Below are positions 46,470 to 64,000 of a stretch of DNA of 64,000 bases, one piece after another (the stretch's first letter is position 1; each line of letters opens with the position of its first letter). The position numbers were made by a program, and so were the translations under genes. Under the pieces are notes generated by a model. It was not told the DNA's origin, did no database searches, and was given only the letters and a program-made list of their open reading frames with translations. Source of the stretch: Mya arenaria (lineage: Eukaryota; Mollusca; Bivalvia; Myida; Myidae); NCBI RefSeq assembly GCF_026914265.1, contig NC_069124.1, positions 24,557,989 to 24,621,988 on the forward strand. The letters are read 5' to 3'.

Positions 46470-49340
46470 TATTGAAAATAATGTCCGATAGGTTGCGTTC
46501 ATAGTTTCAAGTTGCACGAGGAGTTTTAGCGCTAAAAGTCATTCAGCTTTGGACATTTGACCGAGTAACAGCAGTTTGTTTTGTTTGCTAGGATAAGAGT
46601 TGTATGCCTAGTGGGTGAATTCTTTTGTTCACGTTTTATTATAGAAGAAACTTACAATGACAATTAAATTTGCAGTTTCGATTGAACACGATTTTGCCGG
46701 AATTGAGTTATTTAAAACATGAGGTGTCAGGTAACAGTTTAAATGTATCAGTCGAAGTTAAAAAGTCGGAGAAGGACTTAGTATTGGGGTTTCAAGGAAA
46801 CAAGTGCCAGTTCGATTTTAATGGTGATCTCACTGACATTGTAAAACAGTGCATTTTGGGACTAGAACATGAAAAACATCATTATTGCAAAGTACAATTG
46901 AGCGAGGTTCTAGATAAGCTCCATAAGAGTAATAAACTCATACGTATCTCGGGCACGTCTTTATGGGGTTGGGAGACGGTACGCCAATATGAGGCAAACC
47001 TCATCGCTAGTGACAGCGACGACGAGTCAAAAAATGATAAAGCGCAGAACAGGGCTGTCAAACGGAAGATGACATCATCTCGCGACAGGGATGGAGCTCG
47101 TGCTAGCTACGGTCAGCCCTGTAATACTGTGTCTTCCGCTTGGGGTACTCCAGCAATGCACAGAGCTTACGGTCCACCGCCCTTGGGCCTTGGTCGACTT
47201 TTTCGAGGCCAATACGGTGCAGCCTCGATCTTCAGCAACGGTAACGTCTCGACCTTTGGAGCTGCCATCGCTCCCAGGCCCTGTTTTGACTGTGGCGAGT
47301 ACTCGCATTTCCGACGAGACTGTCAACACACCAGAACAGCCGGGAACCAGCCTACAGCAGCCACGGTCAGAAAGTGATTCTGTATCTGATTTTGAGCGTT
47401 TTACGCAAGCCTTTAATGAATACGAACAAGGCCAAAAAAACATTATTGTTAGGAGTAGGTTAAGAAAACATTTGGAATTTTGGCGTGCTATTGGTGCAAA
47501 TGATTTTTTTAAAGTTGTGATTCGGAATGGTTATAAGTTACCACTTTATTCTCATCCATATAGGACTTTTATCAAAAATAACAAGTCATCATTATCTGAA
47601 TCAGAGTTCGTTACAGATGCTATACAAGATCTTTTGGATGGGGCTTTGATTGAAAAGTGTATTAAGCCCCCTTTTTGTGTAAATCCTTTAACTGTTTCAA
47701 TTCGAAAATTCTGGCAAGAAAAAGTTGATACTTGATGTGCCTGAAGTTAACAAACATTTGTGGAAGCAACCTGTTAAATATGAAGATATCAAAGTTGCTT
47801 TTGCATTTCTAGAGAAGGCCTTTTATCAAATAAATTTCGATTTGACTAGCGCCTATCATTTTGCAGACATATATGGCCCCATACTGATTATTTAGGATTT
47901 TCATGGGTTGACCAGAACGGAAATATTGTATTTTACAAATTCGTAGTATTACCTTTTGGGATTTCTGGTGCATGTAGTCTATTTACAAAACTAACTCACC
48001 CTCTAGTTAATAAATGGCGTGGTGAAGGGAAACTTATACCATGTTTTTGGATGAAGGGTTTGGTTGTGCTAAAACCCAAGATGTTACAATGGACCTTAGT
48101 CGCCAAGGTAAAGCAGACTTGCTTAGTTCAGGTTTTGTACCAAATGTTACAAAATGTCTATGGTCCCCGGTGCAGATTCTCAAATTTTTAGGGGTCGTAT
48201 TGGATTCGTTTAAAGGCAAGATTTACATTCCTGATATGAGGATAATTAATGTTCTAGGTACCATTTCTGACATGTTTGCAGGTATTATAGTACACATGAG
48301 TGTTCATGTTAAACAGGTTGCTAGCATAATCGGGCAGGTCATTTTAATGAGAGTGGTTATTGGCAATATTTCACAGATCATGACGATATATTTAAGTGCT
48401 GACGTACTTAACGCTTACCACTGGGAACAGTATGTTCAGCTTTCGGAAGAAAGTATTCAACAGCTGAATTTTGAAAGTCGATCCTAAAAAAACTAGGTTC
48501 AAAAGATATTTTTAAATCGCACAAATGTACTAAAATTGTTTTTTGGATGCAAGTTGTACGGGTTATGCTGGATATGAAGTAAATACGATTAATGGTATTT
48601 CTCATGGTATGTGGTCACCGGACGAAGCTGTAAAATCGTCCACTTGGAGAGAGATAGTTGCTGTTTATAGAATCCTTCAGTCTTTGACGAATATTCTAGC
48701 CAATCAAAAAGTGAAGTGGTTCACCGATAACCAAGGGGTCAAGGCTATCATTGTTAAAGGTTCATTGAAAAAAGTTTTACAGGACATAGCTTTTGGTATA
48801 TTTAGATTGTGTATGTGAAAGTCCATTTCCCTAGAAATGGAATGGGTACCCAGAACAGAAAATGATAAAGCTGATTATGCTTCCAGAATTGTGGATATCG
48901 ATGATTGGGGTATTTTTGCTAGTATTTTGAACATGATTCAGACTAGGTTTGGCCCACCGCAAGTTGATTGGTTTGCCTCTGAGCACAATTTTAAATTACC
49001 CAAGTTTTTTCAAGATTTTGGAATCCTTCTTGTGCTGGTGTAGACGCGTTTTCTGAATTTTGGGGTGAAGACTTTGGGTTATTTGTACCCCAATATATGT
49101 ACTACATCAAGTCATCAAGAAACTGGCTGTTGATAGAGCATGCGATGTGGTAGTCATTCCGTGTTGGAAATCCGCTGTGTTTTGGCCTTTTATATGTCCC
49201 AATAATTCTTTTGTTACAGAAGTTATTGATTGGTTTGATTTACCAACACGAAAAGTACACTATGTAAGATGTAAAAACGGCAAAGAAATATTTCGCAATG
49301 CTGATTTGCATTTCAGAATGTTAGCTCTGTAAATAAATTT
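46470..49340 (+). mobile_element. DIRS/Ngaro-type retroelement fossil
   Basis: Reads on the plus strand. Parts recognised: a gag-like ORF at 46,670-47,377, with a GWETVRQYEAN stretch, an acidic SDSDDES patch and a CCHC knuckle (CFDCGEYSHFRRDC); a reverse-transcriptase region (about 47,440-48,480); an RNase H region (about 48,540-48,820, with WREIVAVYRILQS and WFTDNQGVKAI); and the segment that follows RNase H in these families (PPQVDWFASEHN, near 48,956). A tyrosine recombinase was not seen next to it. It is broken, with several breaks. It begins close to the point where the duplicate stops. Confidence 0.75.
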
Positions 49341-50257
49341 CCGACGTCCAGATACATAGTTGAAACTGTAACTCTGTAGATCAAAGTGTAAACGTCAGGA
49401 GTTGATTGTCTCCCTTTGATAAGATGAAAGCGTTACTGGCTGTTGTATTTGAATAAAAAGTATTTTCATGTATTTAGTTTTGTCAGTTGAGCAATTGAGA
49501 CATTTGTTTTAATAAATAATTAAGAGTTAACAGGTTGTTGGCAGTATTGCCAGTCGATAACGAATAGGCAGGATTGCCTTGTTATACAAATGGTAGCTTG
49601 TCAAAGGCAGTATTACAAGACATGTTTTAAACGGCATCATTTTACAGGTTACCTGATATTAAAATCTTTATTTAAAGTCGGGTATATGTTAACAAGAAAC
49701 ATTAGCTCAATGAGCTATTTTCCGACATGAATAACAGGCATACATAACATATCAAATAAACATAACAATGAGCTTGTGACCTGAAAATAAAAGTATATAT
49801 GTTAAAATGAACACACATTGTAGCATGCATACAAAAACAAATAGGAAAATAGTATTAGAGCATCAAGAACAGTGATAACACCAACGAGTTTTCCCGGCTG
49901 TAAGGCCAGTCCACACGCGTACCGTTCCACTAGTTGATATACCACTGTAAAATGGTTAGTTGTTTCAAAAGTATAACTTAAAGGGCAATCATATACATTG
50001 AAGTAGCAAAATTGTAAGTAGCGAAATATAAAAGAGAATAATTACTTTGTACGTCGATGTGTAGTTTGTAAAAAAACAAAATCTTATAAGTAATCTAGCA
50101 TGATAGGAAACATCCTTTGAAAGTATTGCTTAGAGGAGGTATGATATGTAGCATGTTTTTTATATTACACCTATCACTGTTAAGGAATGTTAATTGAGAA
50201 AGTAAAGTCGTAGCACCTAAAAAAAATACTTGCCGAAAGAAAAACACAAGTAGTTTT
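49340..50257. other. spacer, no gene recognised
   Basis: AT-rich. Weak repeats of GGCAG(T/G)ATTGCC type occur near 49,540-49,610. No ORF with a domain. Confidence 0.5.
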
Positions 50258-50258
50258 A

Positions 50259-52059
50259 CGAGGGGTGATCGCGAAGTTCGTGTAAAGTGTTCATAACATT
50301 TTTATTTTTATTTAAATACATCTAAAACTGTATTAGCTACAAGATGAATTTATTTAAAGATAAAATATGAGGCGAAAAAATATTCGGACAACAATAGCAA
50401 CAATAAATGAAATCCTTGGCAACGCAACAGGTCCTAGTCGGCGCACGCCGAAAGGTGTATACTTGCTATCATTCATTCGCCTTAAGTAATGCAATTTGTA
50501 CATTAGTTCTTATCTTCAAAAATCCGCGCAAATACTGCACGTTTAATGTCAATGTCATAACGTAATCTCCTTTAAATTCATCGTTGTATACTGCATCTGG
50601 TTTAAAAATAGCAGCTTGTTTGTTTGAACAGTCAAGGAAACCAAACCTGCGTCATGACGTCAACTGGAGAGGTTGAATTACGGAGCGTAATTAAATGTTG
50701 TGCCGGAATGGGAATGAAACCAGCTGAAACGATTTCAATGATGAAAAGGTGAGTTACTTTAAGGAGTTTGGCCCGGCATTCGTCTACAAATCGCACAAAA
50801 GAATTAAGAACGGCAAAAAATCGGGAAGGGATGCCTTCGATCGTGATTCCTAGAATTCGAGAAAATGTAAAGGGGACCATCCGGGAAGATAGACGAAAAC
50901 ACTGAGACAGATTGTCAGTGAACTCGACATATCTCCTTCAACTGTGCATGGCATTCTTGCGAAAGTGCAAGGTATGTCGAGAGTCAGTGCGCGCTGGGTC
51001 TCTAAGGTGCTGTCGGACGAAGACAAGCAGACGCGTGCAATGTGTTCAGCTTCATTCTTGCGTCGGTACGTAGCAGACGAATCCTTGATAGGATAGTAAC
51101 CACAGACGAAACTAGGCTTCATCACTTTGATCCGGAGACGAAGGCCAAACCGTCGGTTTGGTAACCACCAAGAACACCGCCACCAAACAAACTGCAAAAA
51201 AGCTGCGGAAAAGTGATTCAACTTCTTCAATGACAGCTACGGGTTGAATCCTTCAGCACAGAGTCAAAGAGGAAAGAACGGTGAATGCTGACTATTACTC
51301 AACGGTAAATATATATACAACCCACGGATGTAACTAATACATGTATCAATAATATAAGATTAAAATATTTATATTATAGAAATTGATTAATTTTATATAA
51401 CAATACTTTCTTGCATTAAAACACCACCTGCATTGCTAACTGAAACACGGTGATCTTCAGGTATTGAAAAGGGATCTCGTAAATGCTCGTAAAAGACGAA
51501 ACGGCCTTCTTTGGACGTGATCGGATTATCCTGCACCAGGATAATGCTCCAGCAAACAGGGCCAACTATACACGGTTAGAGATTACATTACTGGGTGTTG
51601 AAATCGTAGAACACCTTCTTTACAGCCATGACTTAGCCCCTATGGATTTCAGGACCTTTCCCGAGATAAAGACTTCCCTCCGTGGACAACGCTTCCAGGA
51701 CGTTGATGATTTGACATTACCTGTCAAAAAGTTCAACAAGACCTGTACTTAGTGGATAGCAATACATCAGAAATGTGTAGCCTTGCGCGGTGAACACGAA
51801 GGAAAAATGCGCCGTTCATTGAACATGGATGACATGTGACGTTAATTGACGTCGTTTACGTTTTTGGCGAGCGGCAAGTAACTCATAGTAACTGTGTTGT
51901 AATTGATGTTTCTATCAAACGTGTTAATGGATTCGTTTAATAATTATCATGGAGTATTGTAATTCATTAAACATTATTGTGGTATTTTTTTTCGTTTATT
52001 TATTTGCAATAGAACACAAATTACAGTACATTTATATGAACTTTGCGATTTGTCAAGGC
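50259..52059 (+). mobile_element. mariner (Tc1/mariner) transposon, 1.8 kb, decayed
   Basis: Inverted ends: GGTGATCGCGAAGTTCGTGT on the left, and on the right, inverted, TTGACAAATCGCAAAGTTCA. A TA lies at each side (50,257-50,258 and 52,060-52,061). The transposase is recognisable along 50,655-51,752: an N-terminal helix-turn-helix part, a second one with TIREDRRKTLRQIVSELDIS and SRVSARWV, TTDETRLHHFDPETK (first catalytic Asp), HQDNAPAN (second) and SHDLAPMDF, with the last Asp 34 residues after the second. This DD34D spacing is that of mariner. Frame breaks and stops (for example the TGA at 50,749-50,751 and the TAG at 51,093-51,095) make it inactive. Confidence 0.87.
50655..51752 (+). pseudogene. 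mariner transposase, interrupted by an intron-like insert
   Basis: Starts MTSTGEVELRSVIKCCAGMG and follows the mariner transposase order to its C-terminal end at 51,752. The catalytic triad (DD34D) is still present in pieces. At 51,305-51,460 a 156-bp AT-rich insert begins GTAAAT and ends TTCAG. Taking it out restores YYST then VLKRDL in one frame, as mariner proteins read. Several other frame shifts and stops show the gene is dead. Confidence 0.8.
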
Positions 52060-52061
52060 TA

Positions 52062-52445
52062 GCCTGCTTTTGATTTGAAGTAAACCAGTTTATCAAAATG
52101 TTACATTTTCTTCAAGAGTGGTCTAAATAACATCAGGATTTTTATCACACACAGAAAGGGTATTGTATTCTGCATAATTATACAAAGCTTCATTATTGAT
52201 AAAGTAAAAGATGTCGTTTAGGAAACGTTGAAAACTAAAGGCCCTAATATTGATCCTTGTGGTACGCCTTTCATGATGGAGTCCCACTCACTGGTAATTT
52301 GACCAAGTTTGACACGTTGCTTTCTGTTTGTTAGATAGCTATGCATAAGTGTACATGCTTGGGCTGAGAAACCGTATGCATTATGCTTATCTAAGATGTG
52401 ATCATTATGTTTAAATTTTTTGAACTCATACAACCTATTGTAAAC
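52062..52445 (-). mobile_element. LINE reverse-transcriptase fragment
   Basis: The minus strand encodes a non-LTR reverse transcriptase piece: NAYGFSAQACTLMHSYLTNR, RVKLGQITSEWDS and GVPQGSILGPL, then a FYFINNEALYNYAEYNTLS stretch near 52,170. The catalytic YADD box reads YAEY here, so the copy is inactive, and frame shifts follow. Clade unresolved (Jockey/CR1-like by motif). The mariner at 50,259-52,059 inserted at a TA in or at the edge of this LINE. Confidence 0.75.
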
Positions 52446-52472
52446 AGCAGAAATAATTTTTGCAGTGATTGA

Positions 52473-52817
52473 CTACTTCTTCACAGAGGGTTTTGCTAAA
52501 GTACGTTTCGCCGCCTCCAGAGTATTAGAAACATGTTTTGAATTTGTTGCAGACTCTAAACCATAAATATCATGGTACCACTTAATCGCATAGAAAGCAG
52601 CTATGACTGGACTTGGATAATTTACAGTCTGAATTAAAGATGCTAAATGTAGTGTAACCGGAAAAGCCCTAGCAGGCAAAGTGTACCTACTCCCCAACCC
52701 ATTACACAAAGCCCACTTATGAAACCTAAGAAATGCACTTTCATAGTTCTTGCTTGTACTGTGCGCTCTGGAACATTGTAGCAGCTCCGGGAGTTGGTGC
52801 ACTCTGCCCGCAAACAC
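52473..52817 (-). mobile_element. tyrosine-recombinase fragment (DIRS/Ngaro or Crypton type), fossil
   Basis: A 114-codon minus-strand stretch resembles the N-terminal SAM-like and early catalytic part of retroelement tyrosine recombinases: HSTSKNYESAFLRFHKWAL, LPARAFPVTLHLASL, AFYAIKWYHDIYGL and LEAAKRTLAKPSVKK. It is a fragment: the catalytic Arg-His-Arg-Tyr part is not present. It abuts the LINE piece, so the two are joined by insertion or rearrangement. Confidence 0.6.
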
Positions 52818-53099
52818 TGCCGGTAGATCTCAAATATAAGACAACAATCGTTGTAAAACAAATAAGTTTATTCAAACTTTAACTTAACTAACTTAACTTA
52901 ATCTTTTTACGCTTTAGTATCATCAAATGTGTTTGGTTTTTGAACCTATTGTTTTTGCTATTGACACCTAAACGACTAAAACGGCTTCAAATAAAACACA
53001 ATTTTAACATATTCTGTAAAATTCGCAATGTGCAATTGCTCGCGGCCCAAAACGGTGTGCCCTTCCCCTTTAAAACCTGGCTTAAATCCTATCTCTTAT

Positions 53100-53860
53100 C
53101 AAATTAGCTATGTTTTCAAATAAGTCAAAATGCTTTTGATTCAGCCAGGTTTTCCTATATTATTATATCAGTAAATTGTGTGATTGTTCTGTTTGTTTAG
53201 AAATATCACTCATAACATTTCATAGAAAAGAAGACATGACCAGCATGTGCAAACAAAATGTTTAATTGTTTCCTGTGTTAGGAAAGAGGAGTGTTAACTC
53301 AATAATAAAATAAAAACTTCAGGGAGAAGTCCATGAGAAAACCATAAAAAAAGAGAGTTTTAATGGGCATAACGCAAGGGACCAAACGACTATGAACTAG
53401 AGACACCAAGCTATTTAAACAATACGCACAAATAAAAACACCAGACACAGACCACACACTCATCAAAAGTACTTGACTGATAAATTATGAGATAACCGTA
53501 TGGAACGGTCAGTAAAACAAACGTTCGCTGACACCCGAGTCTACTGGCGGCTTAAACTAGGTCATAACCTTACATTTGTCCCAACGTGTATCAATAGTTA
53601 CTAAAAAAATATATATAAGCCTCATCAAAGCACATATCAATTTGGTGAATTGGTTTAAACCCCCAGGAAATTTACATTTTACTGACTTTTCCAAGGCGGT
53701 ACCTAACAATCCTTGATAAATATACATATTTATAGTATAGGTGCACTTTGTTGTTTGTGGATTTGTGTGCTGTTGTTCCCATGTTTCTTGTTTGTTTTTG
53801 TGTTCTATGTCTTTGGTGTTCACCCTGTGTCGGTAAACGGAGTTATGTTTAAATTTTTGG
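53100..53860. repeat. dispersed repeat shared with 62,815-63,010
   Basis: The part near 53,365-53,470 (GGGCATAACGCAAGGGACC, then AACTAGAGACACCA and a CCAGACACAGACCACAC stretch) has a diverged counterpart at about 62,877-62,970. The right part has the GT-rich TTGTTTGTGGATTTGTGTGC type of tail. No element ends were resolved, and the ORFs across it are not genes. Confidence 0.55.
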
Positions 53861-55015
53861 CTACTGAGTTTGTTTCTGTAGTTTTTAACATAAATATTGA
53901 AAAATATGAAGAATTAAGTAAACAATACTTATTTACTGATAGTGAATTTCAAATTCTTAACGACCGCATACCAACATCACATGTTAACGAAGGAATCAAT
54001 TCGGAAGGCTGTTTAAGAGGTACGATAAAGACATTCAAAGACAATTATCAGGTATAGCTCGCCTTAACAAGGTTTAACAGTATGTTTTCAATAAGATTAA
54101 TAATGAAAGTATCCTTGTAAAGATTATGGAGTAAATCGCAATGAAAATATAATGAAACCATACAAAATATATGAATGTTGTTTAATATTGTTCGAGATAT
54201 AACAACGAAATGGATCGAAAAATCACGAAGCCATGTTTTACGAGAAAGTCTTGAGCAAAATGTAAAAATCCTCTATGGCAACCGTCCGTTTTATCCCCTC
54301 GATGAGAACATGCATTTTAAGCAGTCATTATTAGTCGCCTAGTTTCAGATGTATGTTCATAAAAGGAATTTGGATCTTCCGCATTAAAGTATGCTTTTAA
54401 ATCTAAAGACTTACTGAGTGGTTTCAGTTGCTTTGTCAGATATTGTGTGGGTTTATTTAAAAACCGCATGCAGTTTTACTCCTTCATTTTCCTTGTGAAA
54501 TAATGATAACAATTCTTTATTTGTATTGAATGTATCTAATTTGTTACTCGATGGCATTGTGACCTCAAAAGTATAATATATATGATCTCGTAACTATACG
54601 GAACGGTACCTAATGCCGTGGATGGAATATATATTTTGAGGAGCAAAAATGTATATCCATTGGTCTATGTTTACTTGTAATGGCGCTTTTTCAACCGATA
54701 TACATATATCCTTTTATACGTTTATCCATATTCTACAAATTTGCTTGGATAATTTATGAATTTCGTTTTGATAATTAATTATATATGTGTAAATGCCTTT
54801 CACAATCAATTTAAGTTTCAGTAAGTAGTGACTTCACCAAAAATAATAATTGAGAAAATATTTTATCTGAACGCACCCTTATACCCACGTTTAACAAGTC
54901 GTATCAACGCTATCAAGGAGGGAAGTTATCAAACAAAAGATACAATTACTGACCTTCATAATCAGATATCAGCCATTTCATTGCATAGCGTCGTATAGTT
55001 ATGGGATAATGTTTA
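53860..55015. other. 5' flank of receptor C
   Basis: No gene recognised. The last 100-200 bp before 55,020 are loosely similar to the flanks just upstream of exon 1 in copies A and B. No TATA-box assignment is secure in such AT-rich sequence. Confidence 0.45.
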
Positions 55016-55019
55016 CAAA

Positions 55020-61945
<6,926 letters not shown>

Positions 61946-64000
61946 AAAAATGTTCAACGAACTTATTCGCACTTTTCAACCGTCCAGGACGTTGTGGGGT
62001 TTTTTGCTTGAAGCTATTATTGTCGCCTATGCTCGCTGAATTGTATCAGTCAGGACGAGAATGTTATTTCCATACGCATGCATACTGATGCACTTCATGT
62101 TTCCAAGGGATCTTCCCCAGCATGTATCTATAGTTAGATTGGCATAATGTGACATACTAAACGGAAAACCATAACCGATATGGCAGTATGTACCTGTATC
62201 ACATTTATGTTTATAAAGGCAACATTAGTTTCATTGTTTCACGCATGAATAATGGAAACGAATTTGTACTTGCAAAATGTCATCCACGTTTTCTGGCATA
62301 CTGGGAAAGGTACGGATACAAACTTATGTAGTATTTGTATTGACTGCCATTATCTTGGTAAATCATCTGAAAGTGAAGCCGGAATGTACATGTAACTTTC
62401 TGACTAATATGCATAGTGGTGTGAGGGACCAATTTGAGTATTTCGATAGAATGTCCAGCAGCTGGGATTTTGACAAACAGGATTCATCCGCCTCGAACGA
62501 AAAATGAGCATATCATACTATTTTGTGGCATAAGTGTCTTGGACTCATTCTTAGTTGTAGCTTTGAAAATATTTCCGGGTATGCCGCCATTTCCTTTTAT
62601 TGTGTAAATCCGATCGTTAGGGTATATATAAACTTGGTCGGCGATACTTGATACGTTTATTTGGAGATTATATAACTGTACATAGATGACATTTGTAATA
62701 AATATATAAAGTGATTTTCTTGCAACTTAATCACTAACTTAACCTAAAACATTCAATATTGAAATATTAAAACCTTGATATTAAATATATCAATTTAAAC
62801 TATCATTATTCCCTGATTATACAAGTATGACTACAGGGACAGGCCAAGTAGTCGAAAATTAAACAAACCTGTTTAGGGGCATAGGGCAATGGCCCAAAAG
62901 ACATTTAACTAGAGACACAAACGTATAACCACTAAATACATAAATACAAACAGACCACATACACATCAAAATATATAGCTTATATTTTACTAGGCGGTAA
63001 CTCCAACCTTAAAGATGCTCTATTACTTCCAACAAAAATTTACCACAATTAATACTATTGTTTTTATTATTCCAAATAGGATGAATAAATGTCGAAAACA
63101 ATGGTTCATATGAAGGATACTGAGTTTAATTAACGAAATGTGCATAAAACACGGTATTTTTACCTTATGAGACTATAGAAGATCACAGTAAATATTTTAG
63201 CACTCACCAATCATTTAATAATTGTGCGTTTTCAGCTATTAAATACTAAGTTACAATCTTGTTATCAGTATTTAATATTTTCCATAGATGCATTAGATAG
63301 TAAGTAGTTTAAGGTTTATCAGTCAAAATTGTTGTTTGTTATACATGTGTATGTATTGATTTTGAATAAGAGTGTCACTTTTAAAGTTTGTCAATAAAAA
63401 TATCTGTATGAATGTGTGATCTGTCTCGGCTGTTTCGTACGGTGCATATTTCGTTTAGTGTTTGTTTAGCCTAAACCTTTTGCCTTTAAACTTGGCATCC
63501 GTTAAAGGTTTGTCACTACACAGTAAGATTTATAAAAACACAACTTTCAAATGTGTATTGGCTCGGACATTGCACAATATAACAGTACCATGATCTCTCT
63601 AAGTGTCACATTTACAGTTTGAATACTTAATAATATCTTCATAATGCATACTCTATTGGCAATATCTCATACCATTTAAAGCAAAGTTTCTGGAACAATC
63701 TCTTTTCTAGCAGCACGTGTCTTACAGTCAAAAATTGGAATCCGTCAAATGTTATGGCCATTTTTTTATTCTTAAAAAATAGACCATCTCAAATACAAAT
63801 GTTCAGTAACGTCATGAACCAGTCCTTAATTTATTTCCTACATCTCTTCATAGACTGGTTCAATTAACTGATAACGGCATTGCTTAAGTTCTTACATCAT
63901 TACACAGTCCATGTCTTGGCCAGAGTTTATAAGATATACTACTTTATAATTTGATAACTTTTATTTTTAATATTTATGCAAAAAGCTACAGAAACAAGCT
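61946..64000. other. 3' flank of receptor C, no further gene
   Basis: Possible polyadenylation signals are AATAAA near 62,697 and 63,393, the latter followed by a TG-rich stretch. A diverged copy of the dispersed repeat of 53,100-53,860 lies at about 62,815-63,010. A 76-codon ORF at 62,277-62,507 has one hydrophobic stretch but no recognisable domain. Confidence 0.5.

Noticed and set aside
53713-54057. 114-codon ORF with a hydrophobic start
   Set aside because: Its first half lies in a dispersed repeat, and the rest shows no domain or exon pattern.
62277-62507. 76-codon ORF with one hydrophobic segment downstream of receptor C
   Set aside because: No domain, no duplicate copy and no splice support; it probably lies in the 3' flank or UTR.

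Overview
The window is animal nuclear DNA: AT-rich, with short exons bounded by GT-AG introns, and packed with SINEs, DNA transposons and retroelement fossils. The host genes encode cell-surface receptors built from a fucolectin/F5-8C-like domain plus Draper/MEGF-type EGF repeats. Together with tRNA-derived SINEs, DIRS-type retroelements and a mariner, this fits a bivalve mollusc, possibly a dreissenid-like mussel. The species guess is inference; no database was searched.

Layout. (1) 1-14,500: SINE tail, then receptor gene copy A (450-9,627; 10 exons, 5 EGF exons). Copy A has a frame error in its signal-peptide exon and a stop in its second lectin exon, so it looks like a pseudogene. Its last EGF intron holds a 3.1-kb transposon with 450-bp inverted ends. 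(2) 14,500-32,060: repeat-rich spacer with SINEs, a Ty3-type LTR fossil (17,248-20,906), a 4.0-kb Mutator-like foldback element with a 9-bp target duplication (21,188-25,207), a DIRS-type fossil (about 27,020-30,100) and a 1.5-kb minisatellite of 36-bp units. (3) 32,280-46,415: a segmental duplicate of region 1 carrying receptor copy B (32,565-40,278), which reads open through 12 exons (572 aa, 7 EGF modules). Its downstream flank holds a MITE, a SINE shared with region 1, a 670-bp TATTG microsatellite and a 15-bp minisatellite. (4) 46,470-53,860: a second DIRS/Ngaro-type fossil, a mariner that seems to carry a spliceosomal-type intron and sits in a LINE fragment, a tyrosine-recombinase fragment and a dispersed repeat. 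(5) 54,800-62,700: receptor copy C (55,020-61,945), a compact 306-aa form in 8 exons with one EGF module, a transmembrane exon and two cytoplasmic-tail exons. The remains of lost EGF exons lie in its intron.

The three receptors share a 15-nt first coding exon, a 64-nt signal exon, 234- and 225-nt lectin exons and 138-nt EGF exons, all joined in phase 1. EGF modules can therefore be added or lost without breaking the frame, and copies A, B and C show 5, 7 and 1. The likely role is carbohydrate or particle binding at the cell surface (innate recognition or phagocytosis); this comes from domain content only.

Outside the receptors no host gene was recognised. Exon edges were placed by hand from splice signals, phase and agreement between the three copies; no transcript evidence was available.
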